DNA from: Enoplolaimus lenunculus
Taxonomy: Eukaryota; Nematoda; Enoplea; Enoplida; Thoracostomopsidae
Assembly (NCBI GenBank): GCA_030248215.1
Contig: JASANG010001863.1
Span: 45,636 to 109,635 of the forward strand
Direction: 5' to 3'
Length of the DNA stretch: 64,000 bases
Each line of letters opens with the position of its first letter. The first letter of the stretch is position 1. Shown piece after piece: positions 1 to 12,500 of this stretch. The position numbers and the translations under genes are program-made. The notes below the pieces were generated by a model. The model made no database searches, was not told the DNA's origin, and saw only the letters and a program-made list of their open reading frames with translations.

Positions 1-629
1 ACTTTCAGCGGGTTTACACTCAAAATAATATTTGTGATGTTTAAGAAAAAATTTCTTAGATTTGAGAAATATAATTAGCAAGGTGCACATGAAAAGTATT
101 TCTGTTATAACAGAATTTTGAAAAAACGTTTTGAAATAAAGTCTGAAAATAAACGTTTTCCAGTTATTTTTAGTAAAATTGTCTTAAATATCAGCAAAAC
201 TTTTCAGATTTGGCACAGAAACCACTTTTCTGAATAAATTCAGAAATACTTTTTTGTGTGTAGTCTGCCGACTTTTTATTTTCAAAAACACTAAAACAAT
301 GTGATTGTGTTTTAGTGGTAAAGTTAAATCTTTTTAAATTTTGTTGATGAAGTCAGTTGTGTTGTTTTATGGCAAACCCGAATTAAAATTAAAATGACCA
401 GCAATTAAAGCCAACAACAGCAAAATTGCAAATATGTTTTATATAATTTTAGGCAATCATGTTCTCAGAGACGTGAGAACGATTGTCTTAAAAATCAAAT
501 ATCAAAACAAAGATAAACCCGCATTTTGTGTATAAAAGTACCTTTAAATTTGTAGTACGTTCTGTAAACTACTTATCGAAACTTGGAATTGTCGCCTAAA
601 TGTGCAATTTTATTCAAACTCATTTTTGC
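1..629. other. AT-rich sequence, nothing recognised
   Basis: No exon-like stretch or repeat end was seen here. Confidence 0.5.
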
Positions 630-702
630 AACGCTTAGTCTTTGGCTTACGCTTAGGAATACACGTAATCTACTGTTACGCTTCTTAAAGTAACATTGGC
701 CC
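630..702 (-). mobile_element. Family A element end (A2 subtype), truncated
   Basis: Carries the A2 terminus (AAAGTAACATTGGCC) and a short TTAGG-type tract; the other end is missing. Confidence 0.5.
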
Positions 703-1189
703 AAATCTTTATCTAACAAACGAATTGTAACTATAGCGAGAATAAAAATTCAAACTTGCGTTCACCTTTTTAGCCCTGAAAGTATTCCAGCAGATGTATG
801 CTTGCTGGCTAAATACGTGTTGTAGTCTGAAGATCTCTTAGTAGTAGTGGTGTGTTTCCATTTAAGCATACGTTTTCAGCTGCAAAAATTGTAGCATGTG
901 GTGGTCTTGAATAATTTTTAGCCAGGCTGATGTGTTACTGTAGATAATAAACTAAAAGATAATTATCGATTTTCATGGTAACAGATATGTTTTCGTGTCT
1001 TTATACACCTCGCACGTGTTTCTAAATTACTTAAACACTGCACTACTTGCGTCTTCATGCGACGCAAAGCTGCTTGCTGATATACTTTTGCGGCACGCGG
1101 CGGCCATACCTTGCGAACGAAGCGAGCAAGAAGCTGGACGTAATTTTAGTATCTAACGTAAATTTATCACATAGCTACTGCACTGTAAA

Positions 1190-1454
1190 TTCCAATGAGT
1201 TGATTAATCAAATCAGGCAGGGTGTTGATTATTTCTGTATTAATATCAGTAAACATCAACCCGCTCTGAGTTGAGTTGATTCTAAGTCTGAGTTGAGTTG
1301 ATTCTCAGTCTGAGTTGAGTTGACCCTGGGTGAGTTGATTAATTAACTTAGAATGAATTGATTCAACTCAAAATTCTGAGTTCGGACAGTCCTAACTCAG
1401 ACTGAGCGATTCAACTCATTCTGAGTTAAAATCAACTCACTGAAATTTACAGTG
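1190..1454. mobile_element. Family D MITE
   Basis: Family D begins CACTGTAAATTCCAATGAGT and ends with its inverse. The interior is a set of GAGTTGATT and AATCAACTC blocks, so the whole element can fold back on itself. TA lies at the ends where complete. Confidence 0.8.
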
Positions 1455-1999
1455 TGATTTTGATTCTGCAGGCACGTGACCGGGAACCACCCGTCTGCGA
1501 ACGCTCCTGTGTCGTCAAGTATTACAAAATTGTCCAGTCTCGCGAAAAGTGTGAATTTTTTTCTACATTTCGCATTTTAGCAAGTTGAAAATAGCAACAA
1601 AAAACGCAATTTTGGATCGGACAAAATTGAGGACCCCTTGGCATCCTTTGATCCCATTGCCGTAGGAGCTTTTGGGGGGGTGCGTTCTACGGCACTGAAA
1701 TAAACAAAAAATTATGCAAATTAATTCCTAAACACTAAAATAGTTTAAAATAGTAAATGTTTCGGTGGAGGTTATGGGGGGTGGGCGACGCTGTGGCAAC
1801 GTCATTTCGTTAGTGATAGGTTTTCAATAAACATTTTTTGTATCGATTTTATCTTAAATTAAGCTTCTTGTGGTCGTTCGTGAGTTTTTATAATTGTACA
1901 AATTTTTAATACGTCTCAGTTGAAGCGATCAAAAATACACCGATGTACAACTTTAAATGCTTTGCAAAAACCCTTAACTTCTAGAATGTTCCGTCTGTT

Positions 2000-2240
2000 G
2001 GCCTAAAGAACAGGGGCGAGGCAGTATTATAAGCATATTTTTTACCTAAGCTTAAGCCTAAGTCCAAGCCTAAGCTTAAGCCTAAGCTTAAGCTTAAGCC
2101 TTAGTGTAAGAATGAGAATATTCCTAAGCCTAAAGCCTACGCCTAAGCCAAAGCATAAGAAAACAATTAGTCTAAAACTTAAGTTCACTCTATTCTAGTC
2201 CCACAGAAAAACGTCCCGCTCTTGATCTTTGCATGGACCT
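2000..2240 (+). mobile_element. Family A MITE
   Basis: Starts GGCCTAAAGAACAGG and ends with the inverse type terminus (GATCTTTGCATGGACC). The middle is a degenerate CCTAAG tract. Confidence 0.8.
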
Positions 2241-2322
2241 GCCTGTTGAACATTATTGCCGTTATCCGTAAATTCGTTTGACGTTGAATTTAAATCTCAT
2301 CGCTAAAACTCTTTAATTTGTT

Positions 2323-2557
2323 ATACACTGTAAACTTCAGTGAGTTGATTTTGACTCAGAATGAGTTGAATCACTCAGTCTGAGTTAGGACTATCAGAAC
2401 TCAGAATTTTGAGTTGATTCAATTCATTCTGAGTTAATTAACCAACTCACCCAGAATCAACTCAACTCAGAACGAGTTATTGTATACTGATACTAATTTA
2501 GAATTAACAAATTCGCTAGCTGAATTGATTAATCAACTCATTGGAATTTACTGTGTA
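2323..2557. mobile_element. Family D MITE
   Basis: Both ends present, flanked by TA. Internal GAGTTGA/TCAACTC blocks as in the copy at 1190. Confidence 0.8.
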
Positions 2558-2929
2558 AACAATGCTTGATGCAGACTTGAAATTAAATTTAACCCGGAAT
2601 AAAATAGCCTGCTAAATTAAACATTGGAAGGCAAAAACACTTTTGGCGGTGCATATGTGTGACTAATGCAACGACGGATCCGAGTTTGCTTGACGGTGGA
2701 TCGCACACCTGTTCACAAAGCCACACTGCCACGAACGACAATTCCAGCAAGCACCAGCAAAATTTAAACATACTATATTTTTTGCTTAAGCTTAGGTTTA
2801 CGTTTACACTTTTCTCATCGCTTTAGGCTTCGGCTTTGACGCTTTGGAATATGTTTAATCTACAGGTATGGCCCTGACTCGGTTTTTTCCAGTCTTTATA
2901 TAAATAACGATGATTTGGTCAAGCACAAT

Positions 2930-3182
2930 ATGCTGCAAATTCCATTGAGTTGATTAATCAACTCAGTGAGAGAATTAGTTATTTTTGGTTGTTTTTGAGT
3001 TAATAGCAGTAAACATTAACTCATTGTGAGCTCACTTAATTCTGGGTGAGTTGATTAATTGACTCAGGATGAGTTCAATGAATTCAAAATTCTGAGTTCT
3101 GAAAGACCTAATTCAGAGCTTGGGACTTCTGAGTGGATCCAACGTATTCTGAGTTAAAATCAGTTCACTTGAATTTACAGGG
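2930..3182. mobile_element. Family D MITE, diverged
   Basis: Recognisable internal blocks, but both termini carry substitutions, so this is an older copy. Confidence 0.7.
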
Positions 3183-3207
3183 TAATAGCCATTTGACGTA
3201 ATATATG

Positions 3208-3210
3208 CAT

Positions 3211-3241
<31 letters not shown>

Positions 3242-3355
3242 TAATAATAATAATAATAATAAATAATAATAATAATAATAATAATAAATAATAATAATAA
3301 TAATAATAATAAATAATAATAATAATAATAATAAATAATAATAATAATAATAACA
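3208..3355. repeat. TAA microsatellite with a higher-order unit
   Basis: TAA repeats with a regular extra A every 20-30 bp, giving a second periodicity. It lies just past the stop of the cysteine-rich gene, probably in its 3' UTR or flank. Confidence 0.95.
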
Positions 3356-3385
3356 TAACTGCGTTAGATTTCTGGCAACAAAGTA

Positions 3386-6300
3386 TCATTCATCTGCGTT
3401 ATCACTGCTCAAATCCACGCCAGCTTGTCGCATGCATGTTTCACGAGCGTCTTTGTAAGCACACGGATCAGGCGGAGCTGTACACCTTAAACATTAATGT
3501 AATATCAGTAATAAATCAGCTGCAGTATTTGCAATTTTAAAGTCACGAAAAATCGCACCAGTGCGATGAACCAAAATGTGTCGCTTACACTTTGACGGAA
3601 AAACTATTGCAGTTGCAAATTTTTGGGGCGCGCACACACACGACCCTGACTCGCTTGCAGTTGATTTCTAGATAATCAAATATATAGTGCCATAGTGGCT
3701 AAATAAATGTTGTCGACAACGAACGCCCCCCGGTACACTCCACCATACTGCAGCCTTTCTCTAAAAAGACACCAGCATTGGAGGTCAAAATGAATTTGAA
3801 AAATTCGATTATGATTCTGAATTAAAATTTTAAATTTTGGTATGGCCCTTGTGAACTAGGTCAAATAAGTGTTCGGGACGCTACGTAAGCAAGTACTGTG
3901 GATCTAGTGTATTTAACACGTGTAAATACGTCGTAGCCCAAGCCGATAGCCCAGTTACGAATGACGCTAGTCGAAGGCGGAATTACGACTTGGGTTAATC
4001 CACGGCGTAATTCTCTGTCTGCGAGTGGTGCACGCCTTGTGTTTGATTACTACCTTAATGCCATGCTCAAATACGATTAGCCGATGCAGATACTCTTTTC
4101 TGAATGGATAAATCACTACATGTCGGCTACCAAACAGTTTTATACAATGCAAAGCAAAGCGGAGTCAAGCTGGATTACGACTGTTAAGTAACCAATCAGG
4201 AAACACACAGCTTTATGAAACATAATTCCGCCATAGCTAGCCCACGTCGCAATTCTGCTTTGGACCAGCCCAACTCGTAATTGTGCTGAATTACGACTTG
4301 AGCTGCGACATATATAGCAGAGTTTTTGAAATCTTTTGATAATTAGTAAACCGCCAAATTATCGAACGGGACGGGCCGCAACAGTAGTATGTATAATAGT
4401 ATTCCTAATCCTGAGCCAATAGCCTAAGCCTAAGCGTAATGTTAAGCTTTAGAATATTTTTTTGCTTAAACCTTAGGCTTAGGCTTATGCTTAGGCTTAG
4501 GAATAGGCTCATCCATGCGCTTAGGTTTAGGCTTAGGCTTAGGCTTAGGAATAATACTCATACGCTAAGGTTTAGGCTTAGGCTTAGACTTAGGAATAGG
4601 CTCATCCATACGCTTAAGCTTAGGCTTAGAATTAGGAATAGGCTCATTCATATGCTTAAGCTTAGGCTTAGGCTTAGGAATATGCTTATACTACTGTTCC
4701 GGCCCTGTTCTATACATGGGCCCCATGCGTGTCTAGTCGGTCCAATTTCGCATAAGACAAAACCAATGGTTACCCGCTATTTTGATAGCATGCTGGCATA
4801 AATTCTTGTTTACAACGCTTCATCGCAGCCACATCCTCCGGTATATCATCCGGCAAGTCTGTCAGACAAAGTTTGGCCCCACGCTCAACGCGTCGTACCA
4901 ACGTGTCCAGGTGCAACGTTGCGGTTCGTTTCTGACGGTCGCCTTTGCTCGATTTTGAGTTTTTATTTTTACGGTTGCGATACCAGTCACAATTACGATA
5001 ATCACAATCTTCAGAGTAAAACCTAAAAATTGGACTAACAATTGTGGTTGTTGTTCCGATACCGAAACGAATTTATAATAACCTTATTAATTGCGTGAAA
5101 ATAACACCAAAAGTTGACATTAACTGCACTGGTTTACCTTAAATATTACTAATATACATCTTGTTAAAAATTCTACGACAATTCGTCGCTCGACAACTTA
5201 TCGACCAATAGTATTGGTCGAGCAGGTTTGAAGATAACTATGAATGCTCTCGGAAACGTTTTGACCTCATTAATATTCAATTTACATAATAAATAATCGT
5301 TTCCAACACAATTTTTTAGCCCTTCGAATATGTGAGCCAGGAATGTACGACAATTCGTTGCGAGACATTTTGTCGCTTACAAGTATTCTAAAACCTAGTT
5401 CTAAATCTGATCGTATTCCTAAGCCTGAACCTAAGCCTAAGCCTAAGTAAAGCGATAGGCGACAAATTGTGGGATCGATGGAATGTTTAATTACAAGTTG
5501 TCGGGCCAGCGAATTGTCGGGCGACACAATTGTGGTAACGTAATTTTTGTACTTAATGTAAACTATGACGCAAGTACTGATACGAATTGGGGCCTTGCCG
5601 CAGTACCCTTTTCGGCACGCCCGCCCCGGAAACTAGATGACACAATTTGCTATCGAACAAATATCAATTTTACTGGGATTTGTATTCGTCCATGCACGCA
5701 CGCACTTTGCCTCGTTGTTCATCTGTCATTTCGGGATATTTATACCACTTCTTATATCCGCGATATTTGCCTCGTCGATAATCAACAACATTTGATCCAA
5801 ACACTTTCCTGAAGGCAAAATTGCAATTTGTTATAAGCAACACTGCAATAGTGCAAGCTTAAGTTTTAGACTTATTTTCTTGCTTTACGCTTTAGGCTTA
5901 GGCTTAAGTATGAGTTCAGCCTTACGTTTAGGCTTTAATAGGCTTAGTCGTATAGACGAATGCTTATACTATTGGTTTGACTTGTTCTATACATTGGCCG
6001 GAGAACTACCGGATATCCGGATACAACTTACTCGGCACATTTTTGCTTGACGTCCTTCTTGCAGTCACAAAAATCATTTTGTGCCTAAAAATTTTACAGC
6101 CCGCATTAATGCAAAATCAATTGTATCTTTTGGACCCAGAAACGAATAAATAAATTACATTTCAATCTTGGCGCCTTTCAACATTGGACCAAGTAAAGAT
6201 CAGGGACGGAACGTTTTTCTGCGATATAATTACTGTATCGACCTTGTTCTATACATTAACCTCAACTATTAATTAACAAACATTGTAGAGGTTGGCTTGA

Positions 6301-6857
6301 ATGGTCAGTTGACAATAGAGTCTAATACTGATCAGTGATAGGTTTACAACGAAAACGTAGCCATGGGGGTGGTGTCAGAAGTCAAACCCCCCTTTCTATT
6401 TTTCTAACTAAGTTTTTAGATACTTTTTTACTTTGTAACACAAGAGAAACCAACCCCTTTCAAAATTTATACGGCACGTCCCACAACATTTTTAAAATCA
6501 TAGCTACGGCCATGGCGCTTATACAGTCAAATGAACTCGTAACTATGCAAACATGAAGTTTACGCCAAACAACCAGGCCAACGTAAAGAACAGGTGCGGA
6601 ACAGTATTATAAGCGTATTCTCTAAGCCTAAGCCTAAGCCTAAACCTAAGAGTAAAGAATGAACATATTCCTAAGCGTAAACCTAAGCCTTAGCCTAAGC
6701 CAAGAAAAAATAAGTCTAAAGCTTAAGGTTACTCTTTTCTCGTCCCACAAAAAACGTTTCGCCCCTGATCTTTACATGGGTCAACAATTGTTATGCTTAC
6801 CGCTACTACGCATACTGCCAGCGCGCCTACAAACCCATATACCACCTGTAAACCCAT
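3386..6857 (-). CDS. Secreted cysteine-rich protein, 197 aa, unknown family (5 exons)
   Basis: Exons, in transcript order: 6857-6801, 6084-6032, 5808-5674, 5022-4774, 3485-3386, with stop TGA at 3388-3386. Phases are 0, 2, 2, 2 and all agree; the 594 coding bases give 197 residues. Residues 1-19 form a clear signal peptide (MGLQVVYGFVGALAVCVVA) and make up exactly exon 1. The mature part opens AQNDFCDCKKD and has 12 cysteines, an even number that fits six disulfides. A basic, Tyr-rich stretch lies around residues 40-60, a Lys/Ser/Asn-rich stretch around 95-112, and a helical part (LDTLVRRVERGAKLCL) after it. No family is recognised. Exon 5 uses an AAG acceptor, the weakest splice site. The introns hold family A and K transposons; a family A copy ends about 20 bp beyond the exon 1 donor. 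It lies downstream of the Ig-serpin gene on the same strand, and both products are secreted. Function is unknown; extracellular location is inferred from the signal peptide. Confidence 0.75.
4377..4722. mobile_element. Family A MITE with long TTAGGC-type tract
   Basis: The left part carries CCTAAG and the right part a long GGCTTA tract in the opposite sense, ending in the A terminus (CTGTTCTATACATGGGCC). It may be two copies joined. It lies in intron 4 of the cysteine-rich gene, ending upstream of exon 4 in plus coordinates. Confidence 0.7.
5165..5545 (+). mobile_element. Family K MITE
   Basis: Repeated blocks of CGACAA(T/C)T with GTCGC mark both sides, with an A-like CCTAAG tract inside. 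A subterminal block (GGTCGAGCAG, then TGACCTCATTAATAT) is shared with 13240-13565. Lies in an intron of the cysteine-rich gene. Confidence 0.7.
5848..5999 (-). mobile_element. Family A MITE, one end truncated
   Basis: GGCTTA tract and terminus CTTGTTCTATACATTGGCC. Confidence 0.65.
6578..6780 (+). mobile_element. Family A MITE
   Basis: Both termini present (GGCCAACGTAAAGAACAGG and inverse). It ends about 20 bp inside intron 1 of the cysteine-rich gene. Confidence 0.85.
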
Positions 6858-7203
6858 TAATTTGTTAACAATTACTGCGACAGATCTTGAGAATAAAATA
6901 AAATTTATTTCAAAACCAAAAAAACATAACGATTGACTGGCCCGAAAATACGTTTCTGGTTTGTTTTGATACATGTATTCTACTTGAAACTGGTTCAGGT
7001 TTACATATAGCTTCGTACGGTAGTTTACTCGAATAAGATGGGAACTGATATTTATTTTGCTTCTACAGAAAAATACCCTAATATTCAGATACGTACCAAC
7101 GCTTAATTATCAACTCAATAAACTGATACTTGAAACTTAAACTTCAAACATTTTCAAATTCAACACCTTCCGTTAACTTCTGAATATACTTTTAAAGTTT
7201 GAG

Positions 7204-7312
7204 TACACTGGAAAAAATGGTGTGTCAAATTGACTCTCTCTCCCAGTTTGTGTAGTCCTCAAAGGCATATTTCGGAGAGAGTCAATTTGACACACCACTT
7301 TTTGCAGTCTAT
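7204..7312. mobile_element. Family C MITE, internally shortened
   Basis: Family C starts CACTGCAAAAAATGGTGAGT, ends with the inverse and is nearly palindromic throughout (blocks of GAGTCAAATTGACTC type), usually 200-230 bp with TA at the ends. This copy has lost its middle. Confidence 0.75.
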
Positions 7313-9578
7313 ATTTCTATCAGTTGCAGCCAATCGGTTCTTTGAGTAACAAAATACAGAACAAGGGGTGTAACCTAGATTTCATTTTGGGACAATATAT
7401 ACCCTCACAGCGTTTTTTGCAAACGTGCGAGAAACAGTTCAAACTTTGAATCCAGGATGTTATTTTAAACAAGTTTACTGTTACTTTTTTTGCCTGTCCA
7501 GAAACTTCTCGAGGAAAACCATTCCCTCGGGCCTTTGTATGCGCCACTGTTCAGTGGCGAACTTTCTTTGGTCCGGGAACTGTTTACGTACCCCTACGCG
7601 GATTGACATTCATCGACTGACTCTTTTAATTTACGGACTCTGGGAATACGGGATCATAGTGATTCAGACTAAAAATAGGCACTCTTCCAGCTACATCCCA
7701 GACCCTTTCGGGTCAGTACTGTAAAGAGTGTAAAGGAATATATGTCGTAGGTCAATCTGCTATTTGGGCCAATTAACACTTGGCCTTGGCCAATATACTA
7801 TTCTCAGCAAATCGTAGTTTGGCCTAAGCCAAATAGCGTTTGCTAGATGTTGCGAAACAGTTATGTAAAAAACCGACGCTGATTGGTTGCGGTTCTAGAA
7901 GACACTCGCTGTATGCAAAATAAATGCAGAAAACTGCATAAAAATGCTTAAAAACAAGTATAAAGGCTGTTGATAAAAGGATATATACTTTTCGTGAGAA
8001 CTTTATGATAAATTTTTGCTGCTTGATATTTGCAGTACAAAACGCCATATTTTACGACCAAAAAATACTGTTTCATAATGAACTTTTGAAACAAATGTTA
8101 CTTTTTTCTTCGTTACGATATGGCTGTGTTTTTATTATCACTAAAGCAAAAATCGATTTAAACAAACTAATTGCAAACAATTAGCAATGTTCTAGAATAA
8201 CGTAAAAAAACAATTTGTTAACATTTTTTTATGTAAATTGAGTTGACAATTCACAAAAAGTTCCTTTTTTCACAATTACCACCAGACGCGCCACATAAAA
8301 CAACACTGCATAAAATGGCGAGTCAAATTGACTCCCTCCGAAATTGGCTCCTCGAGAGTACACAAACTGAGTCAAATTCAACTTCGCCAGAGCTTAGTGA
8401 GTCGAATTTGACTCTGTCGGAGTCGAATTTGACTCAATTTTTGTAATCCCGTAGAGCCTGTTTCGGAGAGAGTCAATTTGACTAACCATTTTTTGCAGTG
8501 AACAGGGTCGCCTGCGGAAGATCGCAACACATGAACGGCCAAACAATCCTCGCGAGCCAGAAGCCAAACCCGGTTGTTGTAAATACAAAATTTTGGTTCT
8601 GAAAATACGAAGGATGCGTTCGCTTTTTCAGCTGCGCCCGAAAACTTCTTCCATAATTTACTCAATCACTGTGGTTGGCAAACAAATTTATTACATATTA
8701 ATTGCTAAAAACAAAGTGTGACTGTTAAATATCAGGCTCACAAAATACGCACAAAAATCAAAGCCAAAGCATCACAAAAAAACTAAATAAAAAAATAACC
8801 CAAACCTAAACTAAAATTTTAAAAAATAAAAAAAAAACAAAAAAAAAAAAAAAAAAATAAACAGGTGTTTTGTGCTCATGGAATAAAGTATAGCAAGAAA
8901 CCTAAAGTGTTTTGTTATTGCAAGTTAAAACAGTCAAAAAAACAAAATTTCCACAATATCATGCATACACCAGGTGACTTTTGAACGGTTAATGCGATGC
9001 ACACTGAAGCAAAAAAGCTTCAGTGTGCAGCGCCTGAACTACGCATGATATTGTGAAAATTACATAAAATGCTAATTTGCAGTATGATAAATATATTACA
9101 TGTGTAAGAATATACCAGAACGATGCAAAATAAAACAAGCAAAATGTAGAAATTTTCAAAAACATTTTAAACTGTTTTTTGCGCAAGAAATTCCACTATT
9201 AAGTGAATATGTTGTACATATTGTGTAGTTTCTTGGTATATCTATTAAGCTGCAACGCTCCACATACGTATTATCTGCAACATTTCAGCATTACTTTGTT
9301 TACAATATTTTCTCTGAATAGAAATGTGATTGGTGTTTGTGGAATAAAAATATGCATAGAGATTGTTGTGACTTAGCTTACATTTTCGGATTGCGCAAAA
9401 CCGGCTGACTAGAACACATTTCTAAATTTCCTTATCGCTGAAATCAGTTTAAACTCCTTATCGCCGAAATCAGTTTAAACTTCTTATCGCTGATATTAAA
9501 TTTTTCATAATTCTACTCCATGTAAAGTACCACGAAAATCTCAATCCTTCGATAGAATTCATTCGTGCTAAAATCACA
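7313..9578. other. Intergenic stretch between the cysteine-rich and Ig-serpin genes
   Basis: Apart from a family C copy (8303-8500) and a poly-A run (about 8811-8858), I see nothing recognisable. The part next to 9579 should hold the 3' UTR of the Ig-serpin gene. Confidence 0.5.
8303..8500. mobile_element. Family C MITE
   Basis: Both ends (ACACTGCATAAAATGG / CCATTTTTTGCAGTG) and the palindromic interior are present. Confidence 0.85.
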
Positions 9579-12500
9579 CTACTCTTCCCGGTGTGGCGTT
9601 TGTTCAGGTTTGTGTTCGTAATCAACTGAAGCATTGTCACTCCTGTGCCTTGGTTCGTCGTTATCCATTTCTGAAGAAACTTCAGTTCCACTCCCTGATT
9701 CCGAAGGTCCAGAGAAAACGTTTTCGACGTCCGTTTCGTCACTAAAAGACTCCCGGTTGGTTTCAACGTCAACTTTGTTTGGTTTGTCGCTTGCGTTTGG
9801 AAGTTCTCGAATCGAGCCTGCAACCAGAGGGGTCAACGTGGATTGGTGAAGTAGAATAATGTGAAATGTTCGGTTCACATGGAATGGTAGGTGCGGCGAT
9901 GGCCGGCTACGACCGGATATATGAAGCGTTGTTGCCGCCGCGGCTTCCGTACCGTGTTCAGTGACCTGAAACAAATACGATACACTAAAAATATCGGTAT
10001 TTTCTCACAGGTTATGATTATTTTAACCCTTTCTCACATGAATATTTTCTATTTCCCCTGAGACCTACTTTATGCTAGGATACGAACTCCAGTGACTGGA
10101 GTAGGAGGCGTATACCGTCACTACTCAGCTATAGGAGCTTTCCGCTCGAGTCCGAGAGGGCTCTCACGTCTTGTGATGATTTAGTACTATGTATACGTGT
10201 TGCAATTGTTAAACACGGTGCGATATATATTGTTTAACGTATATACACTGCGCTTAGTTGCCTATAGGCAACTCAATGTGAGAAGGGGTTGAAATTTAAT
10301 TTTGAAAGTTAAAAAACTTACAAAATACTTGACTCGTGTATGCTTCCCCTCACATTTAACGTTACGAGCTTAGGTTTAGGTAAAGTGTTAGGCACAAATG
10401 TAGACACGCAATATGTAAAACCGATAGGCGACCGCTTGACTTCAGAGACCTTAAACGGAACAGTGCTATTGGTAATTTGGCCAAAGTTACTTTAAGGGGC
10501 TTAACAGTAGATTAAGCGCATTTCTAATGCCTAAGCCTAAGCCTAAGTGTTGCAAAAATGTGTTTCTAAGCTTAAGCCTAAGCCTAAGCCTAAGCAAAAA
10601 ATATAATCTAAAATCTGACTCAACCTACTCTTTTATGGAAAAACCAGAAACCTGGATGTCCCTTAAAGTAACATGTGCCGGTAATTTTTCACAGTTCGAT
10701 TTCAATATTTCAAAACTTAAATTTTAAAAATTTAAAACATTCACGAATAACAAACCAGTCTGTTTATCTATGAGAGATTGGATAAAAAGATGCAAAAGCT
10801 GTGCATTAAGATGTTAATCTGAACTTTAAATAGTATAAACTAACAAAAGTAACAAAACTAAAGCAGTTCTTAGTTTTATGGATATTTGAGCCATTCAACT
10901 CACCTTAAGTACAGTCTTATGAGCTGCTTCGCTGAGCGACAAATCTGGATACGACGACAGCCCTGTAAGATCGGGAGCTTCAAGCAGAAACGATAAACCG
11001 CTCTCTTTGAAGGCTGGAAGCAACGACATCGTTCCTGAATCGAGTTCAAATTTTGGCAGCCGCATATTGATCGGAACTTCGTGAAAACTGCTCATCTCAC
11101 GGTTTAAATAGTCGTAAAAAATCTAAAAATAAAAAAGTAAATTGGCATCAAAAATACCGCAAAAAGTTTTGGGTTGGGGTATGCAAGTGGGAATGTTGAA
11201 CAAAACATATATCAGGTGCCATATAATACCGCTGTGTAGCATTTCTTATGCTACGCATACGCACCCTAATATTGTTTCGATAGCTCAGCTTTGTCCAGGT
11301 GCCAATCTAAATCATTGTGACCCATGTAAAGATCAAGAGCAGAACGTTTTTCTGCGGAACTGCAATAGAGTAAGCTTAAACTTTAGACTAAATGATTTTT
11401 GCATATTCTTAGGCTAAGCCTTAGGCTTAGGCTTAGAGGTGTAACATACGCTTATACTTAGAGCGAAGACTTATACTACTGTAACGGCCGTGTTTTATAT
11501 GCTGGCATTCATTGTCAAGCCAACACAGGCATGCAGTTAGCTCACCTACTCGGTGTCTGCAATTATTCGAGAGCGGCATAAAATGATTTCAGATAACTTA
11601 CACGTGAGATGGAAATTTTTCTGCTGAGGGGCGAACATTTTTTCGAGGCTGATCCCCATAGCCATTCTCTGGTTACGGGCCCTGTAGCTAAAATTTAAGA
11701 CTAGGTAATCATTTGTGGTAAATTCCGTAATTAATAGTAAAATGAAGTATAAATTTTCCACAGGCCGGGCGCAAGATAAAGTGGACGATGCATCATTACC
11801 TGTAGTCGAGTTCCATCCGGCTCATCCCAAGACATCTGTTCAAGTATTTCACCATGAGCGCTACCCTGCAGAGTATAATCATTATCAATTGACGGCAAAT
11901 ATACAAACATCGCCAAGGCACTGTCAACATCAAGCGTTTTATAGTTCAATCGAACACATTCGCCGAATCCATCTTTCCGAGCGTACCCAGCCCTCAGGTT
12001 GACCTCCATCATTTCAACTGGTGTCTGCACCCCTGAAGCACCTGTAAACGGCATCAAACGCGTTCGTTTCGTATCAAATTTTGTTGCCCATGTTCCGTTG
12101 AAATATAGGCCATTCGCAAGAATCAACTTTGTCAACGGGTCTAGTTTGCCAAGATCTATGAAGCTCGGTATGAGCCCATTAGTAACGGTATTAACTCGAT
12201 CGTTCAGCTTTGACGCGGAATCAGCAAGATCACCTCGAGATAAAGTTCCTGCTGGAAAACTCGTCGAAAACCAGTTCGCGTAGTGTCGGTTAAAATCGAC
12301 TTGAGATCCAACTAAAACAGCGTCGAACGTTTGAAACAGCGGATTTTGACTTTTAATCTCTGAGTCGTCTTGGTATCCACGATGAAGACAGTGTGTCCAC
12401 TGGTCAAATACTTCGTCAATAATATCACCTGGTATTCCAAGCGCTTCTTCCATCGCGATCTTACTGTCGCCAGCGGTGCCTTTATACAGCAAGAACAACG

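Noticed and set aside
4439-4801. 120-residue Leu/Arg-rich ORF
   Set aside because: It is the GGCTTA tract of a family A element read as protein.
11590-11690. Possible extra serpin exon after exon 6
   Set aside because: Although it has AG and GT borders on minus, the sequence aligns with the family E transposon, and skipping it keeps the serpin alignment and phases intact.
11999-12283. 94-residue plus-strand ORF
   Set aside because: Shadow of the serpin exon on the opposite strand.
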